NCBI RefSeq assembly: GCF_000002985.6
Contig: NC_003280.10
Coordinates: 2,790,001 to 2,854,000 of the forward strand
Reading direction: 5' to 3'
Length of the DNA stretch: 64,000 nt
Source of the DNA: Caenorhabditis elegans
Taxonomy: Eukaryota; Nematoda; Chromadorea; Rhabditida; Rhabditidae
The position numbers were made by a program, and so were the translations under genes. The notes beneath the pieces are model-generated. The model was not told the DNA's origin. It did no database searches and saw only the letters and a list, made by a program, of their open reading frames with translations. Positions 45,051 through 54,397 of this stretch are shown piece after piece (within the stretch, counting starts at the first letter, position 1; every line of letters starts with the position of its first letter).

Positions 45051-46837
45051 TCAATCCCAGACAAGAAATTTGAATGCATTAGAAGTGATACAGATTGATG
45101 CTATTTTTCCGTCGCCAGATCTTTTAATATCCATCCACGTGGAACAATCATAGACTTTGTTGAAGTTTTCTGGGAAAAATCTGAAATAAAAAAACTTAAA
45201 CTTTGACAACTTGCATTTTGGCAGGCTTTGGGATTGTCAAAAAATTTGGCAATAAATCAGTAATTAAAATTCATAAATATCTTTAAAAAAAAAAATAAAT
45301 TGATGCACCTTGTCTTGCTCAAAACTCAGCCCCAGCCGCTCATAAAAACTGCCGGAGCTAGCTGCAAGTGAGAGAATCTAGGTCGATGCACCATGTCTTG
45401 CTCAACTCCGTGAGCACGTATCTCAGCTGACTTCAGCTCTATCAGAAAATGTTCAACTAACCAAATATTGGTCGTTTAATTCTTAACAATTTTGTAGTTG
45501 GCAACTTAGTGACAACTTAAACATAAACACAGATATTAGCTTGCCAAGTTAAGTGAGGACATGATGCATCAACCTGAAAGGATTTTGAAGCAATAAGGCT
45601 GAAACTCACGTCGACACAAAATTAAACTCTTTCGGTCTCTCTGCAGGATCCCAATCGCTGACGTCAATATCTTCATACACAATATCCGGATTCAAAGGAT
45701 TCATCCCCTCAGAAACCTTTATTTCAAATATTTTCCGATCGCACTCCGAGTTTTGCCAAGTGTTCAAAAATGAAATGATATCTTCATTTTTTATATTGGC
45801 ATCGGTCATCCATAAATGAGTTCCTTGAAACTTGGAGAGCACAATTGGAGCATGCTCTAGGGAATAAGTGAACCAAAAGTATTTCATTCGAAATATAGCT
45901 GAATCCTCTTGAAAATTATCGAGAACTTTCATTCCTAATGTAAGCTTTTCAATGCTTGTTTTTTTAGATAAAAAGTTGTCAATGGTGCTTGCATTGAGGC
46001 TTTCAGATTTTATAGTCGCTAAATAGCTCTCTTTCATATTCTTAATGTCAGGAGTACAAGTGAGATCGTCCACATTTGTAGTGAGTTCATACTTGTTGTA
46101 TGGTGTGGGTCGATATAAGGAAGTTATGCAAAGATGAATTGCTTCGTGAAATTGTTTCACTGGTCCGAGAAAGGTAAGGAAAACTTTTTTCTTGTTGTCA
46201 AATGTATTGGTGACTGGTGAAACACTGAAAAAAGTTCTGGAAGTTACAACGTCTTGCAATGCTTTTAAAATTAAAAACTCACCAAAACGGAATACGAGAA
46301 AAATTCGCGTTGATCAGCCGACTGGAACCCCCTCAAAAATCAAAAAAACCGGAAAATCCTAAGCCTAAATAGCGTCAGTAGCGAGCTGACGCTTACCACT
46401 GACGCCAAGCCCACACATAAACATAAGCCTAAGCCTAAGCCTAAGCCAAACGCTTCTGCCGGCTGTTATATGTAAGTATACGACTTTTACAATTGTTTTA
46501 AAAGAAAGAAAACCCACCAAAACGGAATCTTCAACTCATCCACTTCCACTGTGAAAGGACGCCCACGCTTCAGCAAATCTTCCTCAGATTTGGCCTTCTT
46601 CAAATAAATTCGTCCCATAAAATTGGAATTGTGATTTGTCAATTCAAACCAGTGATCATGATCTTCGGAAGTTCTGAAGCATATTTGCAAGATGGATAAG
46701 GCATCATTTTTGGATTTTGTAGCTATGATTTTTGACTTTTCAGAAGCAAACATGAATATTAGAGCGTCAAGATCGCAAAACTCCTGGCAGATTTGTTTTT
46801 GGACAAGATGTGGGAAAAGTGGAAAATGAAATGGCAT
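45051..46837 (-). CDS. F-box protein with FBA_2-type domain
   Basis: Exons 46837-46518, 46224-45610 and 45180-45051 encode about 354 residues. F-box proteins are substrate receptors of SCF ubiquitin ligases; nematodes have large, fast-evolving families. The F-box is N-terminal (MPFHFPLFPHLVQKQICQEF, then DLDALIFMFASEKSK). The rest resembles the nematode F-box-associated type 2 domain, including HLWMTDANIKNEDIISFLNT and the closing DIKRSGDGKIASICI ... FKFLVWD. The acceptor at 46224 was chosen because the one 12 nt upstream would create a stop at the junction. Intron 1 carries a telomere-like tract and a copy of the exon 1 donor region. Confidence 0.82.
46277..46530. repeat. Telomere-like insertion flanked by a duplicated exon-intron boundary
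   Basis: The sequence CACCAAAACGGAAT occurs at about 46281-46294 and again at about 46515-46528, where it spans the real exon 1 donor. Between them lie GCCTAAGCCTAAGCCTAAGCC (46427-46447) and other short telomere-like runs. Confidence 0.6.
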
Positions 46838-48415
46838 CACCAAAAAATTTCTGAAAATAAAATTAAAGGGGAACAAATGAAGGTGCCACTAGGATCAAAT
46901 AATGCATATAATTTTATTCCAGTGGGAGAAAAATTGGATGAATCGATCCGAAAGAACGTAAGAGACAAATGAAGAATAGACGGTGGTAGTACTGTGTAAT
47001 GGGGAAGACAAGATATTGCACTGAAGAGGTCATCCCACGAGACAACAGCAAATGAGCTCATCTCAATCAATAATTACCAAAAAATAGGGTTGTGCAAAAA
47101 GTGTTACAATGAGTTTCAATATATAAAATTCAATTGCTCACGCTCTCATAAAAGTGTAACAACGGTGCTGCGTTATTAGGTAAACTCAGCTCTTATTTTT
47201 CTAAACTTCGGTAAAACATTTTCGAACATTTTTAGAACAGTTTTGTTTTCAATCTGCTAAATGGTCACATTTCAGTGTATTCGAGCAAGCGTTAAACCGC
47301 GTTTTCGTACAAAAAATCCAGTTTTTCAGCAAAATGTGTTTGCAAAGTGCCGAAGTGCCGAATCGACACTAAGTACCGAGTTTTTCAGATTCGATCTATG
47401 AACACGAGGAAACAGTATCTGACTGCAAGAGGGGCAAAAATTTAAACAAAGAAGGTAGTTTTCTAATTCAAAGGGTTCCTGTGCCGCTAAATTGTTTGCA
47501 AGCATTTTTACAATTTGCAATCTTCCAAATGGCATTTGTTTCTTTTTAAAGGTGGAGTAGCGCCAGTGGGGATTTTGTCTAAATGCACTTATAATGATCC
47601 AAAACAACCGAATATCATAATAAAACACTACAAAAAACAAATTTTTCTTAATTTCCGGTCAAAGTTTCGGCAGACTGCCAAAATTTTGAGAAATACGAGC
47701 TTTTGAGGAAATTTAAAAAAATTTCGCATGTTTCGACCCTTACAATGTTTTAATATAAATAATTTAAATTAAATTTCAAATATAATTTTCAAACGTTTTA
47801 TCACGATATTTGAATATTTTGGGACCAGAGGAGTGGTTTTTAACCACTGCCGCTACTCCACCTTTAATAGTCTAAAGGTGAGTTGAAATAAATAGTCAAA
47901 ACTTGTAGTTGACTAAAATTCAAGTGAAAAGTGAAAAAGTCTACCTGATAATGATGTGAAAAGTGGAATTCGTGAACACCGACATAATTTTCGAATAATG
48001 AATAATGATACATACATCTTCTCTCAATAATATCCTGCGAAATATGCTTTGAAAAAATGTTCATGATACAGGAAGATCATTGATTTGAAAACAATTAGAA
48101 ATTCGAGATGGCCAGGGAACATCATACAATCATAGATTTCAGTGTTTTCAACGTTTTCTCGCACAATTCTCAACTAGACCTACATTGATAATATTTGATC
48201 TACTATCATTATGAAATAATCGGCGCCTAATTTAGTTTCTCTCTTAACCACCGGTGGAAAAAAACGAGCAAAATGTCTTTTTATGGTTTAACTGGGTGAC
48301 TTTTGTTTGTTTCTATTTTTTTTTTAAACTATTTTATTTATAACTGTCATTTTAAGAAGGATTGCCAAGATGGGCAATCATTTGAATGATCAAATTATTG
48401 AGTGAAAGTACTTAT
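46838..48415. other. Intergenic region containing a MITE
   Basis: Apart from the TTAA-flanked element at 47.55-47.87 kb, nothing recognisable. The minus ORFs at 46837-47070, 47326-47640 and 47864-48064 have no domain or splice support. Confidence 0.5.
47548..47866. mobile_element. MITE with terminal inverted repeats and TTAA flanks
   Basis: The left end AAAGGTGGAGTAGCG and the right end CGCTACTCCACCTTT are perfect inverted repeats, each preceded or followed by TTAA-type flanking sequence. About 320 bp, with no transposase ORF, so it is non-autonomous. TTAA targets fit piggyBac-like or palindromic TTAA elements of Caenorhabditis. Confidence 0.75.
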
Positions 48416-48548
48416 TTTTCCAAACTTATTTCTTTTAGGTGGCCGATTCGACTGACTCTAGCCAATCAATGGTCGCCAATGCAGGTATTCCCTCTCCTCA
48501 GACGGATCAGCAAAGCCAGGCAGCATCACCATCAGCTGTGGCATCGGT
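48411..48548 (+). repeat. Duplicated exon upstream of the hypothetical gene
   Basis: CCAAACTTATTTCTTTTAG followed by TGGCCGATTCGACTGACTC is repeated at 48420 and 48580. The upstream copy has GTG where the downstream copy has ATG. It then diverges into a Gln/Ser-rich open frame ending at a GTATGA donor (48546). It could be an alternative internal exon. Confidence 0.55.
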
Positions 48549-48598
48549 ATGAACTATTTCTCTCAAATTTATTCCATTTCCAAACTTATTTCTTTTAG

Positions 48599-48941
48599 AT
48601 GGCCGATTCGACTGACTCTAGCCAATCAATGGTCGCGGATGGTGGTCTCCTCTCTCCTTCGGATGCTTTTGGAATTTTTTTTGCTGTAGTAATTGCCGAA
48701 ATTATTGAAGCAAGAAAAAACGCCAGAATTCGCGAGCAGATGGTGGTTTGTTAATTTTTTCACTATATTCAGTTCAAAAATGTATAAATAATCTCAAGTT
48801 GAAGAAAAAAAACTGAGGTTATGGCTTGAAGCTACTCAAAGAGCACAGATTGAAACGGCCAAATTTCATCATGAGATTTCTGAGAATTCCAAAATGTTTA
48901 CGCACATATCTTTGACTAACTCGGGGGTTACATATCTTTGA
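48599..48941 (+). CDS. Small hypothetical protein with tandemly duplicated first exon
   Basis: Exons 48599-48749 and 48799-48941 encode about 97 residues. ATG follows TTTCTTTTAG directly, fitting trans-splicing. The product starts MADSTDSSQSMVADGG, then a hydrophobic stretch (FGIFFAVVIAEIIEA) and a charged helix (RKNARIREQ; EEKKLRLWLEATQRAQIE), so it may be a tail- or signal-anchored coiled coil. About 160 bp upstream the same exon start is duplicated (48430-48480) but begins GTG. Not recognised; the donor TTT|GTTAAT is weak, so the exon junction is uncertain. Confidence 0.45.
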
Positions 48942-49488
48942 TTAATTTAAATCCTTGGTAAAAATTAATAACAACCAACAAGGTGTACTTATTAAACATA
49001 AATTTGCAACTAAAAATGTGATAGAAATACATGTTATAAGTTATCTTTTAGTAAAATGCTTTAAAGTTGGCGTACAAGTTTTTGTTCGAAAAAAAGTATC
49101 GGAAGTTACAGTTGTTCAAAGTGGAGCCTAGCTAGTTGGCATCACATCAAAAACCCGCCCACGCAAGTTATTCGATTTGACTGGTATAATTCGATTAGCA
49201 CCCTGTGAACGTATAGTTCAGTTCTATTGTTTACTATCCCTCTATTATTACTATCGCATTTCCCATCTGGCCTCCCTCTAGTGTTCTACCCTTGATTATA
49301 TTCATTCTATACATCAGCTGGCGAGTGAGAGGTGACCTATCTCCTCTCTCTCCATCCGGCCTATTTAATCAATAAATACATGTATTCAAACACTAGTTTA
49401 ACAATCATAAACAGATAATGTGGTACCATTATCTTCCGTTTATAACCCCCTTCATAAGCCTTGAAGTTTCCTTATTGGCAACTTCTCT
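48942..49488. other. Intergenic region upstream of cluster B copy 1
   Basis: No gene seen. A TTTATAA box at about 49438-49444 lies roughly 45 bp before the copy 1 ATG, followed by CCTTCATAAGC, which also precedes copies 2 and 4. Confidence 0.5.
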
Positions 49489-50069
49489 ATGATTTTCCGC
49501 CCGCTTCTGCTCATATTCCTAGCTGTCAACTCCGATGCTCAACTTCTTCCTCCGGTCAAGAATATACTCCAAAACCACCTTGACATCTTCCAGAAAGCCG
49601 TTGACGCAGGAGATAAGGCGACGATGAGCAAAATGATACCGTTGAATCACAGTAAGAATACTTTGTCAGCAACTAATTTCTAATTCATTCTCAGTTTCCG
49701 ATGAAACACTAGATAAATTCATCAAGGCTCACAAGTCGATGAAGATGACTGCAAAAAGCGCGACGTTCATCGGCACTGGTAATACCCAGTCTGGTATCTC
49801 TGGAGTAGTGGAGTACGCAAGAGGAGGCCGTACTATTCTGCTTGAAGTAGTTGTTGAGAAGGTTCAGCTGAAACTCAGATCTCTATACTTAAGTTCCGAA
49901 TTTTCAGAGCCCTTCTAGTCCATCTGCCTACAAGTTTGCGAGTATCAGAACACCACCGGTCCCTTCCCAACGACGCAGTTTCCCGACTTGTATGCTGGGA
50001 TTGGTCGCGTGCTACCTCCATCTCATTGATGTTTTGCCAGGCAGTGCCGAGGAAATTCTTGTAAGATAA
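49489..50069 (+). CDS. Cluster B small secreted protein, copy 1
   Basis: Exons 49489-49651, 49695-49861 and 49908-50069 encode about 163 residues, phases 1 and 0. The signal peptide is IFRPLLLIFLAVNSDAQ. Exon 1 then gives an amphipathic helix (NILQNHLDIFQKAVDAGDK). Exon 2 starts DETLDKFIKAHKSMKMTAKS and ends in strands (ILLEVVVEK). Exon 3 starts SPSSPSAYKFASIR and extends into a hydrophobic C terminus (CMLGLVACYLHLIDVLP) ending EEILVR. Length and layout suggest an NTF2-like small fold, but that is only a guess. It is the only plus-strand copy in cluster B. Confidence 0.82.
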
Positions 50070-51051
50070 CTTTATTGAATTTTTTGGCCCGGATACATAA
50101 ATCAGTTTTATTTCATTTTGTTGTTTTTTGGAACTCAGTCAAGGCATGCAACATCTCCAGAGTTGAAGCAGCTGCAGAAGGGATATGGTGGTAAATGCAC
50201 CAGCATCATTTTTTCCAGGTGCACATGGTGCAGCCGACATCTCCACATTTTTAGCACCCGTCGCATCCAGCTGGCTAGGTGGAAATAAAGCAGCCGACGC
50301 CTACTGGTTGAATACAGGACGACCTACTTTTCCAATAAGCACACGGTGAATCATATTGCCTAAGATGGTGCTGAATGCTAACTTCAAAATCGGAGCACCC
50401 GATATTCCACGTATTATAGTTGACTTCAGACGAATAAATGAAGAGTTTGAAACATTGTAGTTTGAAGTTAACACTAACATGGCTGCAGAAAATATTTCAA
50501 AAATCCGAGGGGGTTCTATAGAAGTTGCAAGGTCGTTTTTAAGACTTTTTAACGTAGTCCCTGTGGTTTCTCAAAATTTTCAATAAAAACTTTGCCCGCT
50601 TCCAAATAACCATATTTTCGCATTACGTTGCACACACATCAAGCTACTTGTTTCCGAAGTTGCCGAACCAAAAAAAAAGCACACCCGAACTATGTTGCTT
50701 CCTCTTTGCTATTTAGGTACGGCTCTTGCGGGCCAGCCTAAATTATCTATTCGGGTTTTAATTTAATTTTTCATTATCAAAGTCAATAAACAATACCAGC
50801 ACTGTAGGTTGGTTGCTTGGATTCTCAAGCTGGAAGTTTTTTTTCAGCTAATAGTAAGGCCCATCGCCCTGTATCTACCCTAAAAATGTCAGCTGCTAGG
50901 CTAGCTATACTCCACTGGTAGATGAAGACTGAGGAGACGGCTGTTGAAACTTTGAATACATTCTTTAATTGATCTGCATACATCCAAGTTTCCAACGAGA
51001 ACAAAAAAAAACAATAAAGCAAATTCATCCGAGCCAAAAGTACAAATATAG
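50070..51051. other. Spacer between cluster B copies 1 and 2
   Basis: Holds unclassified sequence and a segment (about 50800-50895: GATTCTCAAGCTGGAA, GCCCATCGCC, ACCCTAAAAATGTCAGCTGC) that recurs at about 53540-53630, showing segmental duplication within the cluster. No intact gene. Confidence 0.5.
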
Positions 51052-51629
51052 TTATCCTTTAAGGACGTTTTCGGCAGTTTGTGCCAAAGCAACAATTAAA
51101 TCATACGGGCACATTATCAGGAGAGTGTAAAAACAATCAGGGATTTCACGACGTTGAGAAGGGATTGATTGTTTGCTGATACTCACAAACTTGTAGGCAG
51201 ATGGACTAGAGGAACTCTGAAATTTTGATACTTGAGTTAAAGAGATCCGAGAGTTTCAGGTGAACCTTCTCCAAAACCACGTCGAGCAGAAGAGTAGCCT
51301 TTCCTATGGCGTAGTCTACCTTTCCGGTGATTCCAGAACTTGTGGCCTGTGCGCTTTTTGCTGTCATCTTGAACGACTTGCGAGTCTTGATGAACTCATC
51401 TAGCTTTTCCTCGGAAATTCCTAAAGTTATAAGATACATATGTAGTTGCTGGTCATGAAATATTACTTTGATTCACCGGCATCATCTCGCGCAGAGCCTT
51501 CTTGTCTCCGGTGTCAACGGCTTTCTGGAAGGTGTCAAGGTGGTTTTGTAGATCCTTCATGTCCGGTGGTAGGGGTTCACCATTGGAGTTGGCAATGAGG
51601 AATATGAGAAGCAGCGGGCAGAAGAGCAT
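51052..51629 (-). CDS. Cluster B small secreted protein, copy 2
   Basis: Exons 51629-51467, 51420-51266 and 51216-51052 encode about 160 residues, phases 1 and 0, with introns of 46-49 bp. The signal peptide is LFCPLLLIFLIANSNG. The helix is DLQNHLDTFQKAVDTGDKKA. Exon 2 has EEKLDEFIKTRKSFKMTAKS and ends LLLDVVLEK. Exon 3 starts SSSSPSAYKFVSIS and ends QTAENVLKG. Exon 2 lacks the four-residue GNTQ-type insert of copies 1 and 3. Upstream, TTGAATTATACCAGTGTCAAATT is conserved before copy 3. Confidence 0.82.
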
Positions 51630-51679
51630 GGTGAAGCTGTAATGGAAGAATAAGAAAACTCGGATGCTTATGAAGGAGG

Positions 51680-51735
51680 TGCTGATTGAATTATACCAGT
51701 GTCAAATTGAATAAGGATCGTAGGTTTACGATGTG
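51680..51735 (-). promoter_or_regulatory. Conserved upstream block of cluster B copies
   Basis: GATTGAATTATACCAGTGTC, then AAATTGAATAAGG and GGTTTACGATG, recur before copy 3 (53240-53290) and, less well, before copy 4 (55137-55192). The block includes a TATAAT-like box on the coding strand 62 bp from the ATG. Confidence 0.5.
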
Positions 51736-52607
51736 GTTCCCAGAGGAAGGAGCAGCGTGGCATTGAAGATCCAGGGGCAGAATAGCTCAGTCGGTAGTGG
51801 TGGCCGCTAGCAATCTGGAGGTCACGAGTTCAAGTCCGGCCTAGGTTCACCCAACGTCTATTGGGAAGTGGAGCAATCCACGACTGGATTATCGGCCACC
51901 GTCCCCGGCTAGGACGTGGCTTAAATTACAGCCCAGTGGGATCACCACCAGCCAGTGTACCTGACTCCCAGATCCGCAGTGCGTAGCGCTTGAAGAAAGT
52001 ATCGTACTTTAATCCTTTTTAACTTAATCCAGGTGTTTGAAAGTTGTTTCTGTTCAAGTATTAGGAAGCCGAGCAGGATCTTGTTGACCACTACATTGCT
52101 TAACAACCGTTTTTAGCTATTCAGAACTCGACGGAGGGCTATATCCACCCTGCAGATGTCGGATGCGAAAACCCTAGGGATGACAGCTACATAGCATCAT
52201 CTGAAGCAGTGTCGTTTGCCCCATGTCTGTTTCCTGCAGGTGGTGGCTGATTGACTTCTGGGGATGTCGTGAGATCTATATCCACGTGTAAGATATCGAA
52301 CTTTTAAACTCTGAAGGTGTCGTCAATTTTCATTTCAGCCGAGGTCCTTAACCCTGTATCTACCCTAGCTGCCTATACTCTGAAAACGAAAGATATTTTG
52401 ACTTTTCAATATTCTCCGAAACGGTGGAACTTTGGCGTCATCAGTCGTCCTTGTCCTAGGTGAGATCCATAGATCCATAGATGTGAATCTACCCTCAGTT
52501 GTTCAAGCTCTGAAAACTGATTGGTTACTAAAGGAAACATCAAGACATCCAAAAAGCAAAAGTAAAACTGATTCATGTATCTTTGTCGAAAATATGTGTA
52601 ACAAAAA
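51736..52607. other. Spacer between cluster B copies 2 and 3
   Basis: Beyond the SINE-like element it holds unclassified sequence, including fragments (AACCCTGTATCTACCCTAGC near 52350) shared with the other cluster B spacers. No gene supported. Confidence 0.5.
51778..51995 (+). repeat. Second tRNA-derived SINE family, copy 2
   Basis: AATAGCTCAGTCGGTAGTGG (A box) and ACGAGTTCAAGTCCGGCC (B box) sit at tRNA-like spacing. A 3' tail of about 150 bp follows (GGAAGTGGAGCAATCCACGA, GTCCCCGGCTAGGACGTGG, AGCCCAGTGGGATCACC) that also occurs in the element at 35.1 kb. This copy is the better preserved. Confidence 0.7.
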
Positions 52608-53188
52608 TTATTTTCCAAAGACATCCTCAACAGATGGTGGCATAACATCAACAAGCCAGAGGTAGCACCAGAGGAATCCCACAAGACAAACATGGAAATT
52701 ACGTTGGGATGGGACTGATACTGGCCTGACACTTGTGAACATGTAAGAAGATAGACTGGAGCGATTCTGAAATATAGTAACTTCAGTTAAAGAGATCTGA
52801 GGCTTTGATCTGAACCTTCTCAATAACCATTTCAAGCAGAATAGTGGCGCCTCCTCTCGCGTACTCCACCACTCCGGAGATGCCAGACTGGCTATTACCA
52901 GTGCCGCTGTACTTTGCACTTTTTGCCGTCAACTTCATCGACTTGTGAGCCTTGATGAAGTCATCTAGTTCTTGATCGGAATCTGAAATTAAATTGAAAG
53001 ATAATTGATGACCAACTGTTCTTACTATGCTTCACTGGCATCATCACTCTCAGCCACTTCTTGTTTCCGGCGTCAACAAATTGTTGGAAGACGTCGAGGT
53101 GGTGTTGGAGCATATATCTGGCCGAACCAAACCGTTGAGCATCGGAGTTGACGATGAGAAATATGAAAAACAGCGGGCGGAATAGCAT
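52608..53188 (-). CDS. Cluster B small secreted protein, copy 3
   Basis: Exons 53188-53026, 52982-52816 and 52766-52608 encode about 162 residues, phases 1 and 0. The signal peptide is LFRPLFFIFLIVNSDAQ. The helix is YMLQHHLDVFQQFVDAGNKK. Exon 2 has QELDDFIKAHKSMKLTAKS and the insert GTGNSQSGISGVVEYARGG shared with copy 1. Exon 3 starts NRSSLSSYMFTSVR and holds a hydrophobic stretch (CLVGFLWCYLWLVDVMP). That the C-terminal extension stays open in four diverged copies supports it being coding. Confidence 0.82.
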
Positions 53189-54397
53189 GGTAAAGCTGTA
53201 TTGGAAGAATGAAAAATTCGAACAGATATGTAGAAGGTGCTAATTGAATTATGCCGGTGTCAAATCGAATCACGAGGGCGGGTTTACGATGTAGTTCCCA
53301 GAGATTTTCAACAGAGATGGGAGCACTACGGAAGCCAAGCAGGGTGTTGGCCCCCCCCCCCCCCCCCCCAGATGTCACATGTCAGAGGTTCCTTTATGAT
53401 GGCAAATTTTTTCTGACATCTGGAAATGCAGATCACTCTTTTTACACCAGGAGGCCCAAGTTCAAGCCGATCAATTATTTCAACTTATTCGTGGACTTAG
53501 TCACTTGGAAAGAACACGCTTACCAGAATTGTAGGATGGTTGCTCGGATTCTCAAGCTGGAATTTTTTTCTCACAATCAGCTAACTGGCCCATCGCCATG
53601 TATTTACCCTAAAAGTGTCAGCTGCAAGTGATGTGGAAATATAGCTTCACTCAACAGGCAGATATGCTTCATATTCACCTGGAGGTGATGTTGAACCTTA
53701 CTAGGGAGCCCCGTAAACTTATGGTGGCCGATTTGCTTGAAACTTATGCCATTCAAAAGCTGATATTGTGAGATGTAAGAATATAATTTCCATTTTTGCC
53801 CAATACATCTGAAAACTCAGAACATTTCATTTGAGTCCCGCGTAAGGCAAATTTAGGTTGACTTTGGCTAGCTGTATCTCTCCAGTAATGTAAGATAGCA
53901 AAAAGTTTTCAACTAACAAATTGTTGAGCGTGTTCTGATAAATAATTGTTTAGTTTTAACTTTTGCTATATCTTTTATACCAGTGTGGGATTACACTTGA
54001 CAAAGTGACAACTTCAAAGGGTTATAATAGGACAACATTGACAGATAGAGCAAAATTTTAAATTGAAAATCTGTTAATCAGAATACGCTCAACAATTTGT
54101 TAGTTGACAACTTTTTCTATCATTGATTACTGGAGAGATACAGCTAGCCAAAGTCAACGTAAATTTGGCTTACGCGGGACTCAAATCAAATTTTCTAAAT
54201 TCACAGATGTATTGGGCAAAAATGAAAATCATATTCTTACAGCTGACAATGTCAGCTTTTAAATGGCATACAATTCAAGCAAATCGGCCACCATAAATTG
54301 ACGGGGCTCCCTAGTTATTTTGTCTGACATCCAAGTTCACAGAGACAATAAAAACAACAATAAAGATGATTTATCTGAATGAAAATTACAAATATAT
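53189..54397. other. Spacer between cluster B copies 3 and 4
   Basis: Contains a run of 19 C at 53351-53369, a segment duplicated from about 50.8 kb, and the large palindromic element described separately. The plus ORF at 53251-53631 crosses the C run and the duplicated segment and is not supported. Confidence 0.55.
53698..54316. mobile_element. Large palindromic (foldback) element
   Basis: The ends CTAGGGAGCCCCGT and ACGGGGCTCCCTAG are inverted repeats. The arms stay complementary for about 250 bp (for example GTTGACTTTGGCTAGCTGTA versus TACAGCTAGCCAAAGTCAAC) around a roughly 110 bp centre. No ORF, so it is a non-autonomous foldback element. Confidence 0.85.

Noticed and set aside
47326-47640. 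104-residue minus ORF near the MITE
   Set aside because: Partly inside the MITE and spans its left terminal repeat; no domain.
51778-51850. Functional tRNA gene at the SINE-like head
   Set aside because: A and B boxes are visible but acceptor and anticodon stems do not pair by eye, and the same head-plus-tail occurs at 35.1 kb, so a SINE fits better.
53251-53631. 126-residue plus ORF crossing a C19 tract
   Set aside because: Frame depends on the C-run length and lies over duplicated non-coding sequence antisense to copy 3 exon 1.
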